DNA from: Sphingomonas yunnanensis
GTDB lineage: Bacteria > Pseudomonadota > Alphaproteobacteria > Sphingomonadales > Sphingomonadaceae
NCBI RefSeq assembly: GCF_019898765.1
Contig: NZ_JAIOKB010000010.1
Location: forward strand, 87,350 to 151,349
DNA length: 64,000 nucleotides
Direction of reading: 5' to 3'
Below the pieces are notes generated by a model. That model made no database searches. It saw only the letters and a program-made list of their open reading frames with translations, and was not told where the DNA came from. The position numbers and the translations under genes are program-made. Of this stretch, positions 8,791 through 16,535 are shown one piece after another (positions within the stretch are counted from its first letter, which is position 1; each line of letters begins with the position of its first letter).

Positions 8791-10755
8791 ATGCGTAAGC
8801 CGATCCTGGCGCTGCTCGCCGCCTCCACTGCTGGTCTGGCTCTGCCCGCGGCCGCCGGGCCGGTCGGCTGGCGAATCAGCGAGGCGATGGGCGACGTGCA
8901 GGTGACGCGCTCGGGCGTGTCGAAGGTCGCCACGCGCGGCAGCGCGATCGCGGCGGGGGACACCGTGACGACTGCCAAGGGCGCGCGCGCGGTGCTGGTG
9001 CGCGGCACCGAGTTCATGCTGGTCGCGCCGGGCTCGCGGCTGACGCTGCCCGCCGCGACCGAGACCAAGGGGATGACTCGGATCGTCGAGGAGTTCGGCG
9101 ACGTCGTCTTCATGATCAAGAAGAAGATAACGCCGCATTTCGAGGTGCAGACGCCGTACCTCGCCGCGGTGGTGAAGGGGACGACCTTCAGCGTCAGCGT
9201 CGGCGGCGCGGGCAGCGCGTTGCAGGTGATCGAGGGCGCGGTCGAGGTCGCCACCAGCGACGGGGGCGCGCACGACCTGCTCACCCCGGGCGCGGTGGCG
9301 CAGGTCGGCGCCGACGACCGCTTCCGCATGGCGATCGAGCGCGACGGCGTACGTCGCGTGATCGAGTCGCCGGCGCGGCCGAAGGAGGCGCCGGTGCCCG
9401 CGCTCGCGGTCGCGGTGGAGACCGCCGCGGCACCCGAGCCGGCTCCCGCCCCCGCTCCCGCGACGGCCGGCGAGGCGGCGCCGGCGTCGCTCGCCGCCGC
9501 TACCCCCGCGGTCGCGACGGAGCCGGCGGTGGCGAGCGCCGCGCCGGCGGCCGCGGCGCCGACGGTGATCGCGGTGAGCGAGACGGTCTATGCCGCGCCG
9601 GTCGCGCTGGCGGACACCACCGGCGGGCTCGTCCAGGGCACCACCGCGGCGGCGGGCGGCGCCAGCGCGGCGCTCGCGGCAGTGGCGAGCGCGACTCGCA
9701 CCGCGGCCGAGGCCTCGACCACGACGGTCAAGGCGGTCGAGGTCGCCACCGAGATCGCGGCGGCGCGCACCGAGCAGGCGGTGGCCAGCGCGGCGGCCGA
9801 GAGGAGCGCGGCCCAGGCTACCGCCTCGGCGGCGGCCAAGGCGGCGGCCGAGCAGGCCGCGACCGCGGCAGCGCAGCAGGCCCAGGCGACCCAGGCGGCG
9901 GCCGCAGCCTCCTCGCTGGCGGCGGCGCAGGCGGGTGCCGAGCAGGAGCAGGCCGCGGCGGCGCGCGTGGCGGCGATGGCGCAGGCCGAGGCGAGCGCCA
10001 AGGCCGCCCAGGACGCGCTCGCGGCGCAGCAGCAGCTCGCCGCGAGCCAGGCGTCCGAGGCGGAGGCGCAGGCGCGCGCCGCGGCCGAGGCGGCCGCGGC
10101 GAGCGCCGCGCAGGCCCAGGCGGAGGCCAATGCCGCGACGATGGCGCAGGCGGCGGAGGCGGCGCGCCAGGCGGCCGCGGCGGCGGAGTCAGCCGCCGAG
10201 GCGCAGCAGGGCGCTGATCCGGCCGCGCGCGCGGTGGCGGCGCAGGCGGTCGCGGCGGCACAGGCACAGGCCGCGCAGGCCCAGTCGGCCGCTCAGGCGG
10301 CGTCGCAGGGAGCGAGCAACGCCGCCGTCGCGGCGGCGCGGGCTGCGGGTGACAAGGCGGCGCGCGACGCCGCCAAGGCGCTGACCGACGCCGCTGTGCA
10401 GAAGGCGGCGCAGGATGCGGCGAAGGCCGCCGAGCAGGCCCAGAAGGCAGCCGACCAGGCTGCCAAGGCCGCCGCCGACAAGGCCGCCAAGGATGCCGAG
10501 AAGGCCGCCAAGGACGCCGACAAGGCCGCGAAGGATCAGGAGAAAACGCTGAAGGAAGCCGCCGATCAGGCCGCCAAGGCCGCGGCCGACGCCGCCAAGG
10601 AGCAGGAGAAGACTGCCAAGGACGCGCAGAAGGCCGCCGACGACGCTGCCAAGGCGGCGCAGAAGGCGGCGGACGATGCCGCCAAGAAGCCGCTTCCCGG
10701 CCCGCTCGATCCGATCAAGCAGGTGGTCGACCTGTTTCTGCCGAAGAAGCCCTGA
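8791..10755 (+). CDS. FecR-domain protein with long Ala-rich coiled-coil tail
   Basis: 654 residues. A Sec signal (MRKPILALLAASTAGLALPA) leads into a FecR-type beta-rich domain (about 25-195; GDTVTTAKGARAVLVRG, and VQTPYLAAVVKGTTFSV). From about residue 205 the protein becomes Ala/Pro-rich and then a nearly continuous Ala-Gln-Glu helix to about 530, ending in TolA-like repeats rich in Lys, Asp and Ala (about 530-640) and a short Leu/Pro tail. Exported FecR domains that are not anti-sigma factors are thought to be binding or assembly modules. There is no TpsA-type secretion motif. It is divergent from a TpsB gene, which invites the idea that the two act together. Confidence 0.82.
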   Translation: MRKPILALLAASTAGLALPAAAGPVGWRISEAMGDVQVTRSGVSKVATRGSAIAAGDTVTTAKGARAVLVRGTEFMLVAPGSRLTLPAATETKGMTRIVEEFGDVVFMIKKKITPHFEVQTPYLAAVVKGTTFSVSVGGAGSALQVIEGAVEVATSDGGAHDLLTPGAVAQVGADDRFRMAIERDGVRRVIESPARPKEAPVPALAVAVETAAAPEPAPAPAPATAGEAAPASLAAATPAVATEPAVASAAPAAAAPTVIAVSETVYAAPVALADTTGGLVQGTTAAAGGASAALAAVASATRTAAEASTTTVKAVEVATEIAAARTEQAVASAAAERSAAQATASAAAKAAAEQAATAAAQQAQATQAAAAASSLAAAQAGAEQEQAAAARVAAMAQAEASAKAAQDALAAQQQLAASQASEAEAQARAAAEAAAASAAQAQAEANAATMAQAAEAARQAAAAAESAAEAQQGADPAARAVAAQAVAAAQAQAAQAQSAAQAASQGASNAAVAAARAAGDKAARDAAKALTDAAVQKAAQDAAKAAEQAQKAADQAAKAAADKAAKDAEKAAKDADKAAKDQEKTLKEAADQAAKAAADAAKEQEKTAKDAQKAADDAAKAAQKAADDAAKKPLPGPLDPIKQVVDLFLPKKP

Positions 10756-10819
10756 CGGTCGGCCATTGCACCCTCGCCGGGCGCGCGACATGAAGGCGCG
10801 TCGCACCGGGAGAGAGTGA

Positions 10820-12646
10820 ATGCGTCTGAACGCCGCGCTGTTGTTGACGTCGACCCTCGCGCTGGTCGCCGCCGCGCCCGCGCCGCAGGCCGCCCCGCCC
10901 GCGGCGCCCGCGGCCGCGACCCAGGCGGTCGACCGCGCGCTGCTCGCCTTCCTCGACCAGGCGTTCGACGAACAGCTCGCGCTCAGCCCCGAGGGCCAGA
11001 CCCAGCTCGGGCTGAAGACCGGCGAGGACCGGCTCGACGACTACACCGACGCCGCGCAGGTGCGCGCGCGCGACCTCGCCGAGCGCCAGCTCGCCGAGCT
11101 GCACCGGCGCTTTCGTCCCGAGCAGCTCGGCGAGTCGGCGCGGGTGAGCTACCGCCTGTTCGAGGAGCAGGTGGCGCGCGACCGCGCCTCGTTCCGCTTT
11201 CGCCAGCTGCGCTTCCCGGTCTCGACCAACGGCAGCCCGGCGGGCGCGATCCCGGTGCTGTTGATCAACAACCACCGCGTCGATACCGTCGCCGACGCGC
11301 GCGCCTACATCGCGCGGCTGCGCGACACCGAGCGCGTGATGCGCGAGGTCGCCGCGACGATGCGCGCGCAGGCGGCCAAGGGGATCATCCCCAACCAGGT
11401 CAATTTCGCCCCGGCGCGCGCGGACGCGCTCAAGGTCGTCACCGGCGCGCCGTTCGACGCCGGCCCCGACTCCACGCTGCTCGCCGACTTCCGCAAGAAG
11501 GTTACCGCGCTCGATGCCCCGGCCGCGACCAAGGCGCAGCTGCTCGCCGACACCACCGCCGCGCTCAAGGGCCCGTTCCGCCAGGGCTATGCCGTGCTGA
11601 TCGCGGCGCTGGACGAGATCGCGCCCAGGGCGACGGGCAATTACGGCGCGTGGCACCTGCCGGACGGCGCGGCCTATTACGCCGACCGATTGCGCGAATC
11701 GACCACCACCGATCTCAGCGCCGAGCAGATCCACCAGCTCGGGCTCCAGCAGGTGGCGGCGATCCGCGGCGAGATGGAGGCCGTCAAGCGCCAGGTCGGC
11801 TTCACCGGCACGCTGGAGCAGTTCTTCGACAAGGTCCGCACCGACCCGTCGCTCAAATATCCCAACACCGCGGCAGGCCGCGAGCAGTATCTCGGCGACG
11901 CGCGCGCGGTGATCGCGGGGGTGATGGCGGCGGCGCCGGGCTACTTCCGCGTGCTCCCCAAGGCGCCGCTGGAGGTGCGCGCGGTCGAGAAGTGGCGCGA
12001 GGGAACCGCCTCCACCGCTTTCTACAACCCGCCCTCGGCGGACGGCACGCGGCCGGGCATCTATTACGTCAATCTGGTCGACATGAACCAGACGCAGAAG
12101 GTGCAGGTCGACGGTATCGCCGCGCACGAGGGAGCGCCGGGGCACCATTTCCAGATCGCGCGCCAGCAGGAGCTGGCCGACCTGCCCAAGTTCCGCAAGT
12201 TCGGCGGCTACGGCGCCTATATGGAGGGCTGGGGGCTCTATTCGGAGCGGCTGGCCGACGAGATGGGCGTGTACAAGACGCCATACGATCGCTTCGGCAT
12301 GCTGTCGCTGCAGGTGTGGCGCGCGATCCGGCTGGTGCTCGACACCGGCATCCATTCCAAGAGATGGACGCGCGATCAGGCGATCGCCTATTTCCGCGCC
12401 AACAGCTCGGTGTCGGACACCGACATCGCGCGCGAGGTCGACCGTTATTTCAACTGGCCGGGGCAGGCGACCAGCTACATGGTCGGCGAGCTCAAGATCG
12501 CCGAGCTGCGCGCGCGCGCCGAGCGCGAACTCGGGCCGAGGTTCGACATCCGCGACTTCCACGAGGCGGTACTGAGCCAGGGTGCGCTGCCGCTCGGCGT
12601 GTTGGAGGAGCAGGTCGCCCGCTATATCGCGGCGAAGAAGGGGTAA
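10820..12646 (+). CDS. DUF885 domain-containing protein (putative secreted metallo-hydrolase)
   Basis: 608 residues with a Sec signal (MRLNAALLLTSTLALVAAAP). The DUF885 hallmark HEGAPGHHFQIARQ lies at about residues 435-448 and resembles an HExxH-type zinc site; GGYGAYMEGWGLYSERLADE just after it carries the probable third ligand Glu. Related proteins are annotated as Xaa-Pro or general peptidases, but a defined substrate is lacking. It starts 64 bases after the FecR-domain gene behind GGGAGAG and may share its transcript. Confidence 0.88.
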   Translation: MRLNAALLLTSTLALVAAAPAPQAAPPAAPAAATQAVDRALLAFLDQAFDEQLALSPEGQTQLGLKTGEDRLDDYTDAAQVRARDLAERQLAELHRRFRPEQLGESARVSYRLFEEQVARDRASFRFRQLRFPVSTNGSPAGAIPVLLINNHRVDTVADARAYIARLRDTERVMREVAATMRAQAAKGIIPNQVNFAPARADALKVVTGAPFDAGPDSTLLADFRKKVTALDAPAATKAQLLADTTAALKGPFRQGYAVLIAALDEIAPRATGNYGAWHLPDGAAYYADRLRESTTTDLSAEQIHQLGLQQVAAIRGEMEAVKRQVGFTGTLEQFFDKVRTDPSLKYPNTAAGREQYLGDARAVIAGVMAAAPGYFRVLPKAPLEVRAVEKWREGTASTAFYNPPSADGTRPGIYYVNLVDMNQTQKVQVDGIAAHEGAPGHHFQIARQQELADLPKFRKFGGYGAYMEGWGLYSERLADEMGVYKTPYDRFGMLSLQVWRAIRLVLDTGIHSKRWTRDQAIAYFRANSSVSDTDIAREVDRYFNWPGQATSYMVGELKIAELRARAERELGPRFDIRDFHEAVLSQGALPLGVLEEQVARYIAAKKG

Positions 12647-12745
12647 GCGGCCGGGCGCCCCATTCGCGCTTGACTGCGCCGCGGCCCGGAGGCACCCGGC
12701 GGGGATCGCGGGCGACCGTCCGCCCGCGCCCGGAGGAGTGAGCCC

Positions 12746-13180
12746 GTGCGAGTCGCCATCGCCACTGACCATGCCGGCTTCGCGCTCAAGCAGGAGCTCA
12801 GGGCCTGGCTCAACGAGCAGGGCCACGCCGTCATCGATCTCGGCACCGACGGTACCGCCAGCGTCGACTATCCCGACTACGGCCGCATCCTCGCCGAGGC
12901 GCTCGCCTCGGGCCGGGCCGAGCGCGGCATCGCTCTGTGCGGGTCGGGCATCGGCATCATGATCGCGGCCAACCGCAACCCGGCCGTGCGCTGCGCCTTG
13001 GTGTCGGAACCTTACTCCGCCGCGCTCGCGCGCAGCCACAATGACGCCAACGCGATCGCGCTCGGCGCGCGGCTGGTCGGCCTCGACATGGCCAAGCAAT
13101 GCGTCGCCACCTTCCTCGCGACCGATTTCCTCGGCGGGCGCCACGCCGCCCGCGTCGACATGCTCAAGGAGCCCGTATGA
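12746..13180 (+). CDS. rpiB: Ribose 5-phosphate isomerase B
   Basis: 144-residue sugar-phosphate isomerase of the LacAB/RpiB family that interconverts ribose 5-phosphate and ribulose 5-phosphate in the cytosol. DHAGF near residue 8, the active-site Cys65 in LCGSGIG, and the NDANAIALGAR helix are diagnostic. Starts with GTG behind a good GGAGG; its TGA overlaps the ATG of glyA (ATGA), so the two are coupled, an order common in alphaproteobacteria. Confidence 0.95.
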   Translation: MRVAIATDHAGFALKQELRAWLNEQGHAVIDLGTDGTASVDYPDYGRILAEALASGRAERGIALCGSGIGIMIAANRNPAVRCALVSEPYSAALARSHNDANAIALGARLVGLDMAKQCVATFLATDFLGGRHAARVDMLKEPV

Positions 13181-14484
13181 GCACCAACCCCGCCCACCAG
13201 CTCAGCACTGCGCCCGACGGCTTCTTCGACCGCGGCCTCGCCGAGGCCGATCCCGCGGTGTTCGCCGGGGTCGAGCATGAGCTGACCCGCGAACAGACCC
13301 AGATCGAGCTGATCGCGAGCGAGAATATCGTCAGCCGCGCGGTGCTCGAGGCGCAGGGCTCGGTGTTCACCAACAAATACGCGGAAGGCTATCCGGGCAA
13401 GCGCTATTACCAGGGCTGCCACCCGTCGGACGAGGTCGAGCAGCTCGCGATCGATCGCGCCAAGCAGCTGTTCGGCTGCGGCTTCGTCAACGTCCAGCCG
13501 CACTCGGGGGCGCAGGCCAACGGCGCGGTGATGCTCGCGCTGGCCAAGCCGGGCGACACCATCCTGGGGCTCAGCCTCGACGCCGGCGGCCATCTCACCC
13601 ATGGCGCGCGCGCGGCGTTGAGCGGCAAGTGGTTCAACGCGGTGCAGTACGGCGTCGACGCACAGACGCATCTGATCGACTATGACGCGGTCGAGCGGCT
13701 CGCCGCCGAGCATAAGCCGCGCGTCATCATCGCTGGCGGCTCGGCCTATCCCCGCCACATCGATTTCGCGCGCTTCCGCGCGATCGCCGACCAGGTCGGC
13801 GCGACCTTCATGGTCGACATGGCGCATTTCGCCGGGCTGGTCGCGGGCGGGGTGCACCCGACCCCGTTCGGCCACGCGCATGTCGTCACCACCACCACGC
13901 ACAAGACGCTGCGCGGCCCGCGCGGCGGCATGATCCTCACCGACGACGAGGCCATCGCCAAGAAGATCAACTCGGCGGTGTTCCCGGGGCTGCAGGGCGG
14001 CCCGCTGATGCACGTCATCGCCGCCAAGGCGGTGGCGTTCGGCGAGGCGCTGCGCCCCGAGTTCCGCGGCTATGCCGCCGCGGTGGTGGAGAATGCCAAG
14101 GTGCTGGCGGCGACGCTCAAGGAGCGCGGCGCCGACCTCGTCTCGGGCGGCACCGACACGCACCTGGCGCTGGTCGACCTCAGCCCGCTGGGCGTCACCG
14201 GCCGCGACGCCGACGAGGCGCTGGAGCGCGCGGGTATCACCTGCAACAAGAACGGCATCCCCAACGATCCTTTGCCACCGGTCAAGACCAGCGGCATCCG
14301 CGTCGGCTCGCCCGCGGGCACGACTCGCGGCTTCGGCACGGGCGAGTTCCGCGAGATCGGCAACATGGTCGCCGACGTGCTCGACGGCCTCGCGCAGAAG
14401 GGCGAGGCGGGGGACCCGCAGGTCGAGGCGAGCGTTCGGGACCGCGTGCGTGCGCTGTGCGCGCGCTTCCCGATCTACCAATAG
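13177..14484 (+). CDS. glyA: Serine hydroxymethyltransferase
   Basis: Pyridoxal-phosphate enzyme that converts serine and tetrahydrofolate to glycine and 5,10-methylene-tetrahydrofolate. 435 residues, the normal length. LIASENIVS lies at about 46-54 and the cofactor lysine is Lys243 in TTTTHKTLRGPRGG. The start at ATG 13177, overlapping the rpiB stop, gives the expected N-terminus; the open frame further upstream runs inside rpiB. Followed at 12 bases by a small membrane protein and then nrdR. Confidence 0.97.
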   Translation: MSTNPAHQLSTAPDGFFDRGLAEADPAVFAGVEHELTREQTQIELIASENIVSRAVLEAQGSVFTNKYAEGYPGKRYYQGCHPSDEVEQLAIDRAKQLFGCGFVNVQPHSGAQANGAVMLALAKPGDTILGLSLDAGGHLTHGARAALSGKWFNAVQYGVDAQTHLIDYDAVERLAAEHKPRVIIAGGSAYPRHIDFARFRAIADQVGATFMVDMAHFAGLVAGGVHPTPFGHAHVVTTTTHKTLRGPRGGMILTDDEAIAKKINSAVFPGLQGGPLMHVIAAKAVAFGEALRPEFRGYAAAVVENAKVLAATLKERGADLVSGGTDTHLALVDLSPLGVTGRDADEALERAGITCNKNGIPNDPLPPVKTSGIRVGSPAGTTRGFGTGEFREIGNMVADVLDGLAQKGEAGDPQVEASVRDRVRALCARFPIYQ

Positions 14485-14495
14485 GAGGTTCGCCG

Positions 14496-14693
14496 ATGGC
14501 GTCGATCGACGAGAAGGCCCGCGAGGTGCAGAGCAACGTCAAGGGCACGCCCGGTCTGGGCAAGAGCATGGCCAAGTGGAGCGCGCTGGGCGCGGTGGTG
14601 GCGATCCCGGTGCCGATCGTCGGGCCGGTGTTCGGCGCGATCGCGGGTGCCGTCTATGCGTATCGCAAGGGCACCAAGAACCGCGGCCTGTGA
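14496..14693 (+). CDS. Small glycine-rich membrane protein of unknown function
   Basis: 65 residues: a hydrophilic N-terminal third (MASIDEKAREVQSNVKGTPG) and one membrane segment (about 30-57) rich in Gly, Ala, Val and Pro with spaced small residues like a glycine zipper, ending in a basic YRKGTKNRGL tail. A textbook AGGAGG precedes the ATG. It sits between glyA and nrdR in the same direction. I do not recognise a named family. Confidence 0.75.
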   Translation: MASIDEKAREVQSNVKGTPGLGKSMAKWSALGAVVAIPVPIVGPVFGAIAGAVYAYRKGTKNRGL

Positions 14694-14725
14694 GGGTCGG
14701 GTCGTCGGACGGGTGAAGGACTGAG

Positions 14726-15190
14726 ATGCGCTGCCCGTTCTGCGGCCATGACGCGAGCCAGGTGAAGGACAGCCGCCCCACCGACGACGGGGCGGCGATC
14801 CGACGCCGGCGCCAGTGCGAGGGCTGCGCCGCGCGCTTCACCACCTTCGAGCGGATCCAGCTGCGCGAGCTGACCGTGGTCAAGAGCGAGCACCGCCGCG
14901 AGCCGTTCGACCGCGAGAAATTGCTCCGCTCTATCGCGATCGCGGCGCGCAAGCGCCCGGTCGAGTCGATCCAGCTCGAGAAACTGGTGAGCGGGATCCA
15001 GCGCCAGCTCGAGACCAGCGGCGAGGCCGAGGTCTCGGCCAAGCGCATCGGCGAGATGGTGATGGAGGGGCTCAAGGGGCTCGACTCGGTCGCCTATATC
15101 CGCTTCGCCAGCGTCTACCGCGACTTCAGCGAGGCACGCGACTTCGAGGAGTTCGCCGGCAGCGTCGAGGAGGCGGGGCGCGAGGGGTGA
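14726..15190 (+). CDS. nrdR: Transcriptional repressor NrdR
   Basis: 154 residues, the standard length. The N-terminal zinc ribbon is complete (Cys3, Cys6, Cys31, Cys34) with the DSRPTDDG and IRRRRQC elements, followed by the ATP-cone domain (about 45-135) that senses ATP and dATP. NrdR represses ribonucleotide reductase genes. In this genus it is commonly found downstream of glyA, as here. Confidence 0.97.
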   Translation: MRCPFCGHDASQVKDSRPTDDGAAIRRRRQCEGCAARFTTFERIQLRELTVVKSEHRREPFDREKLLRSIAIAARKRPVESIQLEKLVSGIQRQLETSGEAEVSAKRIGEMVMEGLKGLDSVAYIRFASVYRDFSEARDFEEFAGSVEEAGREG

Positions 15191-15276
15191 GTGGATCGGC
15201 CATCGATCCGTTTCGCTGGGGGCCGAGCGAACTTAGGCCTGGAACCGCGGTCGCTGCCAGGGACGCACTGCCAAGT

Positions 15277-15402
15277 GCTTCGAGACGCCGCTTCGACGAG
15301 CTGAGCGGCTCCTCAGCACGAGCGGATCTCATCGAAGAAGGTCGCCAAAACCTCCGTTCGCGCTGAGGAGAGGCTGAGCTTGCCGAAGCCTCGTCTCGAA
15401 GC
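15277..15402. repeat. Inverted-repeat element, family B (complete)
   Basis: Opens with GCTTCGAGACGCCGCTTCGA and closes with AAGCCTCGTCTCGAAGC, so the outer ends are mirror images. Internal copies of CTGAG/CTCAG add further pairing. It sits between nrdR and the GIY-YIG fusion gene. A reversed copy of the right arm, differing at 5 of 48 bases, lies at 15740-15788 inside the next coding region. Confidence 0.75.
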
Positions 15403-15461
15403 GCCTCACCGCGAACGCCACCGCGCTTGCCTGAGCCCTGCGCCGGCCACATAGCGCGGCG

Positions 15462-16526
15462 ATGAGCTTTTTCGCCTACCTGCTCCGCTGTGCCGACGGC
15501 AGCTACTACGCGGGCCACACCGACGACCTTGAGGGCCGCATCGCCCAGCATCAGACGGGCGAGCTGCCGAGCTGCACGCGGGAGCGACGCCCCGTCACAC
15601 TGGTCTGGTCCCAAGACTTCCCGGGCCGCGACGAAGCGCTCGCCGCCGAACAGCAGATCAAAGGTTGGTCGCGTGCCAAGAAGGAGGCGCTCATCGCGGG
15701 GGACTGGCAGTCGATCCGTCGACTGGGACGGCGGTCAGTCCTTCGAGACGAGGCTTCGACAGGTTCAGCCTCCCCTCAGGGCGAACGGTGGCATGGCGCG
15801 CCGTCGCCCGCCCCGCCGCCCGTCATCGTCCTCGTCCGCCCGCAGCTCGGCGAGAATATCGGCAAGGCCGCGCGCGCCATGCTCAATTTCGGGCTGACCG
15901 AGCTGCGCCTGGTCGCGCCGCGCGACGGCTGGCCCAATCCCCAGGCCGGCCCCGCCGCCTCGGGTGCCGACGTCGTGCTCGAGCGGGCGCTCGTGTATGA
16001 CAGCGTCGCCGAGGCGGTCGCCGACTGCGCCGACGTCTATGCCACGACGGTGCGCAAGCGCGGGGTCACCAAGCCCGTCGTCACCCCCGAGGCCGCCGCC
16101 CGCGCGATCCACGCCGGCGCGGGCCGGTCGGCGATCCTGTTCGGCCCGGAGCGATCGGGGCTTGAGACCGACGACGTCGCGGTGGCGCGAACGATCGTCA
16201 CCGTCCCGATCAACCCCGCATTCGGCAGCCTCAACCTGGCACAGGCAGTGATCCTGGTCGCCTATGAATGGTCGAAAGGCGAGGCGCTCGCCAGCCCGCC
16301 CGAGACCGAGCTCGCCCCGCCCGCGCCGCAGCAGGAGCTGGACGGCATGATCGCGCAGCTCGACGCGCTGCTCGACGAGGCGGGCTATTTCTTCCCGCTC
16401 GATCGCGCGCCCGCGACGCGGCGCATGCTGCGGACGATGCTGACCAAGCCTGGCTGGAACAGCCAGGAGGTCCGCACGATGCGCGGCGTGCTCTCCGCGT
16501 TGGCGCCGCGCCCGCCGCGCGGCTGA
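15462..16526 (+). CDS. GIY-YIG nuclease domain fused to a TrmJ/SpoU-type RNA 2'-O-methyltransferase
   Basis: A single 354-residue frame holds two normally separate proteins. Residues 1-85 are a small GIY-YIG domain (YLLRCADGSYYAGHT, then EQQIKGWSRAKKEALI). Residues about 118-350 are a SPOUT methyltransferase of the TrmJ/TrmH group: VLVRPQLGENIGKAARAM, FGPERSGL and NPAFGSLNLAQAV, with the helical C-terminal KPGWNSQEV typical of TrmJ. The 30-residue linker (about 90-117) is translated family B repeat DNA. I find no in-frame ATG, GTG or TTG near the start of the methyltransferase part, so it seems to depend on the nuclease start. TrmJ homologues methylate position 32 of tRNA. Confidence 0.85.
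   Translation: MSFFAYLLRCADGSYYAGHTDDLEGRIAQHQTGELPSCTRERRPVTLVWSQDFPGRDEALAAEQQIKGWSRAKKEALIAGDWQSIRRLGRRSVLRDEASTGSASPQGERWHGAPSPAPPPVIVLVRPQLGENIGKAARAMLNFGLTELRLVAPRDGWPNPQAGPAASGADVVLERALVYDSVAEAVADCADVYATTVRKRGVTKPVVTPEAAARAIHAGAGRSAILFGPERSGLETDDVAVARTIVTVPINPAFGSLNLAQAVILVAYEWSKGEALASPPETELAPPAPQQELDGMIAQLDALLDEAGYFFPLDRAPATRRMLRTMLTKPGWNSQEVRTMRGVLSALAPRPPRG
15740..15788. repeat. Half-copy of family B repeat embedded in a coding sequence
   Basis: The 48 bases starting CTTCGAGACGAGGCTTCGAC and ending GGGCGAACGG match the reverse complement of the right arm of the element at 15277-15402 with 5 differences. It is read in frame as VLRDEASTGSASPQGER and joins the two domains of the fusion protein. 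Confidence 0.8.
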
Positions 16527-16535
16527 ACGCTCCGC

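Noticed and set aside
9590..10384. Arg/Pro-rich 264-codon frame within the FecR-domain gene
   Set aside because: Created by frame-shifted reading of GCG/GCC alanine codons; low complexity and no start signal.
10715..13144. 809-codon antisense frame over DUF885 and rpiB
   Set aside because: Shadow of two clear genes; no motif or ribosome site.
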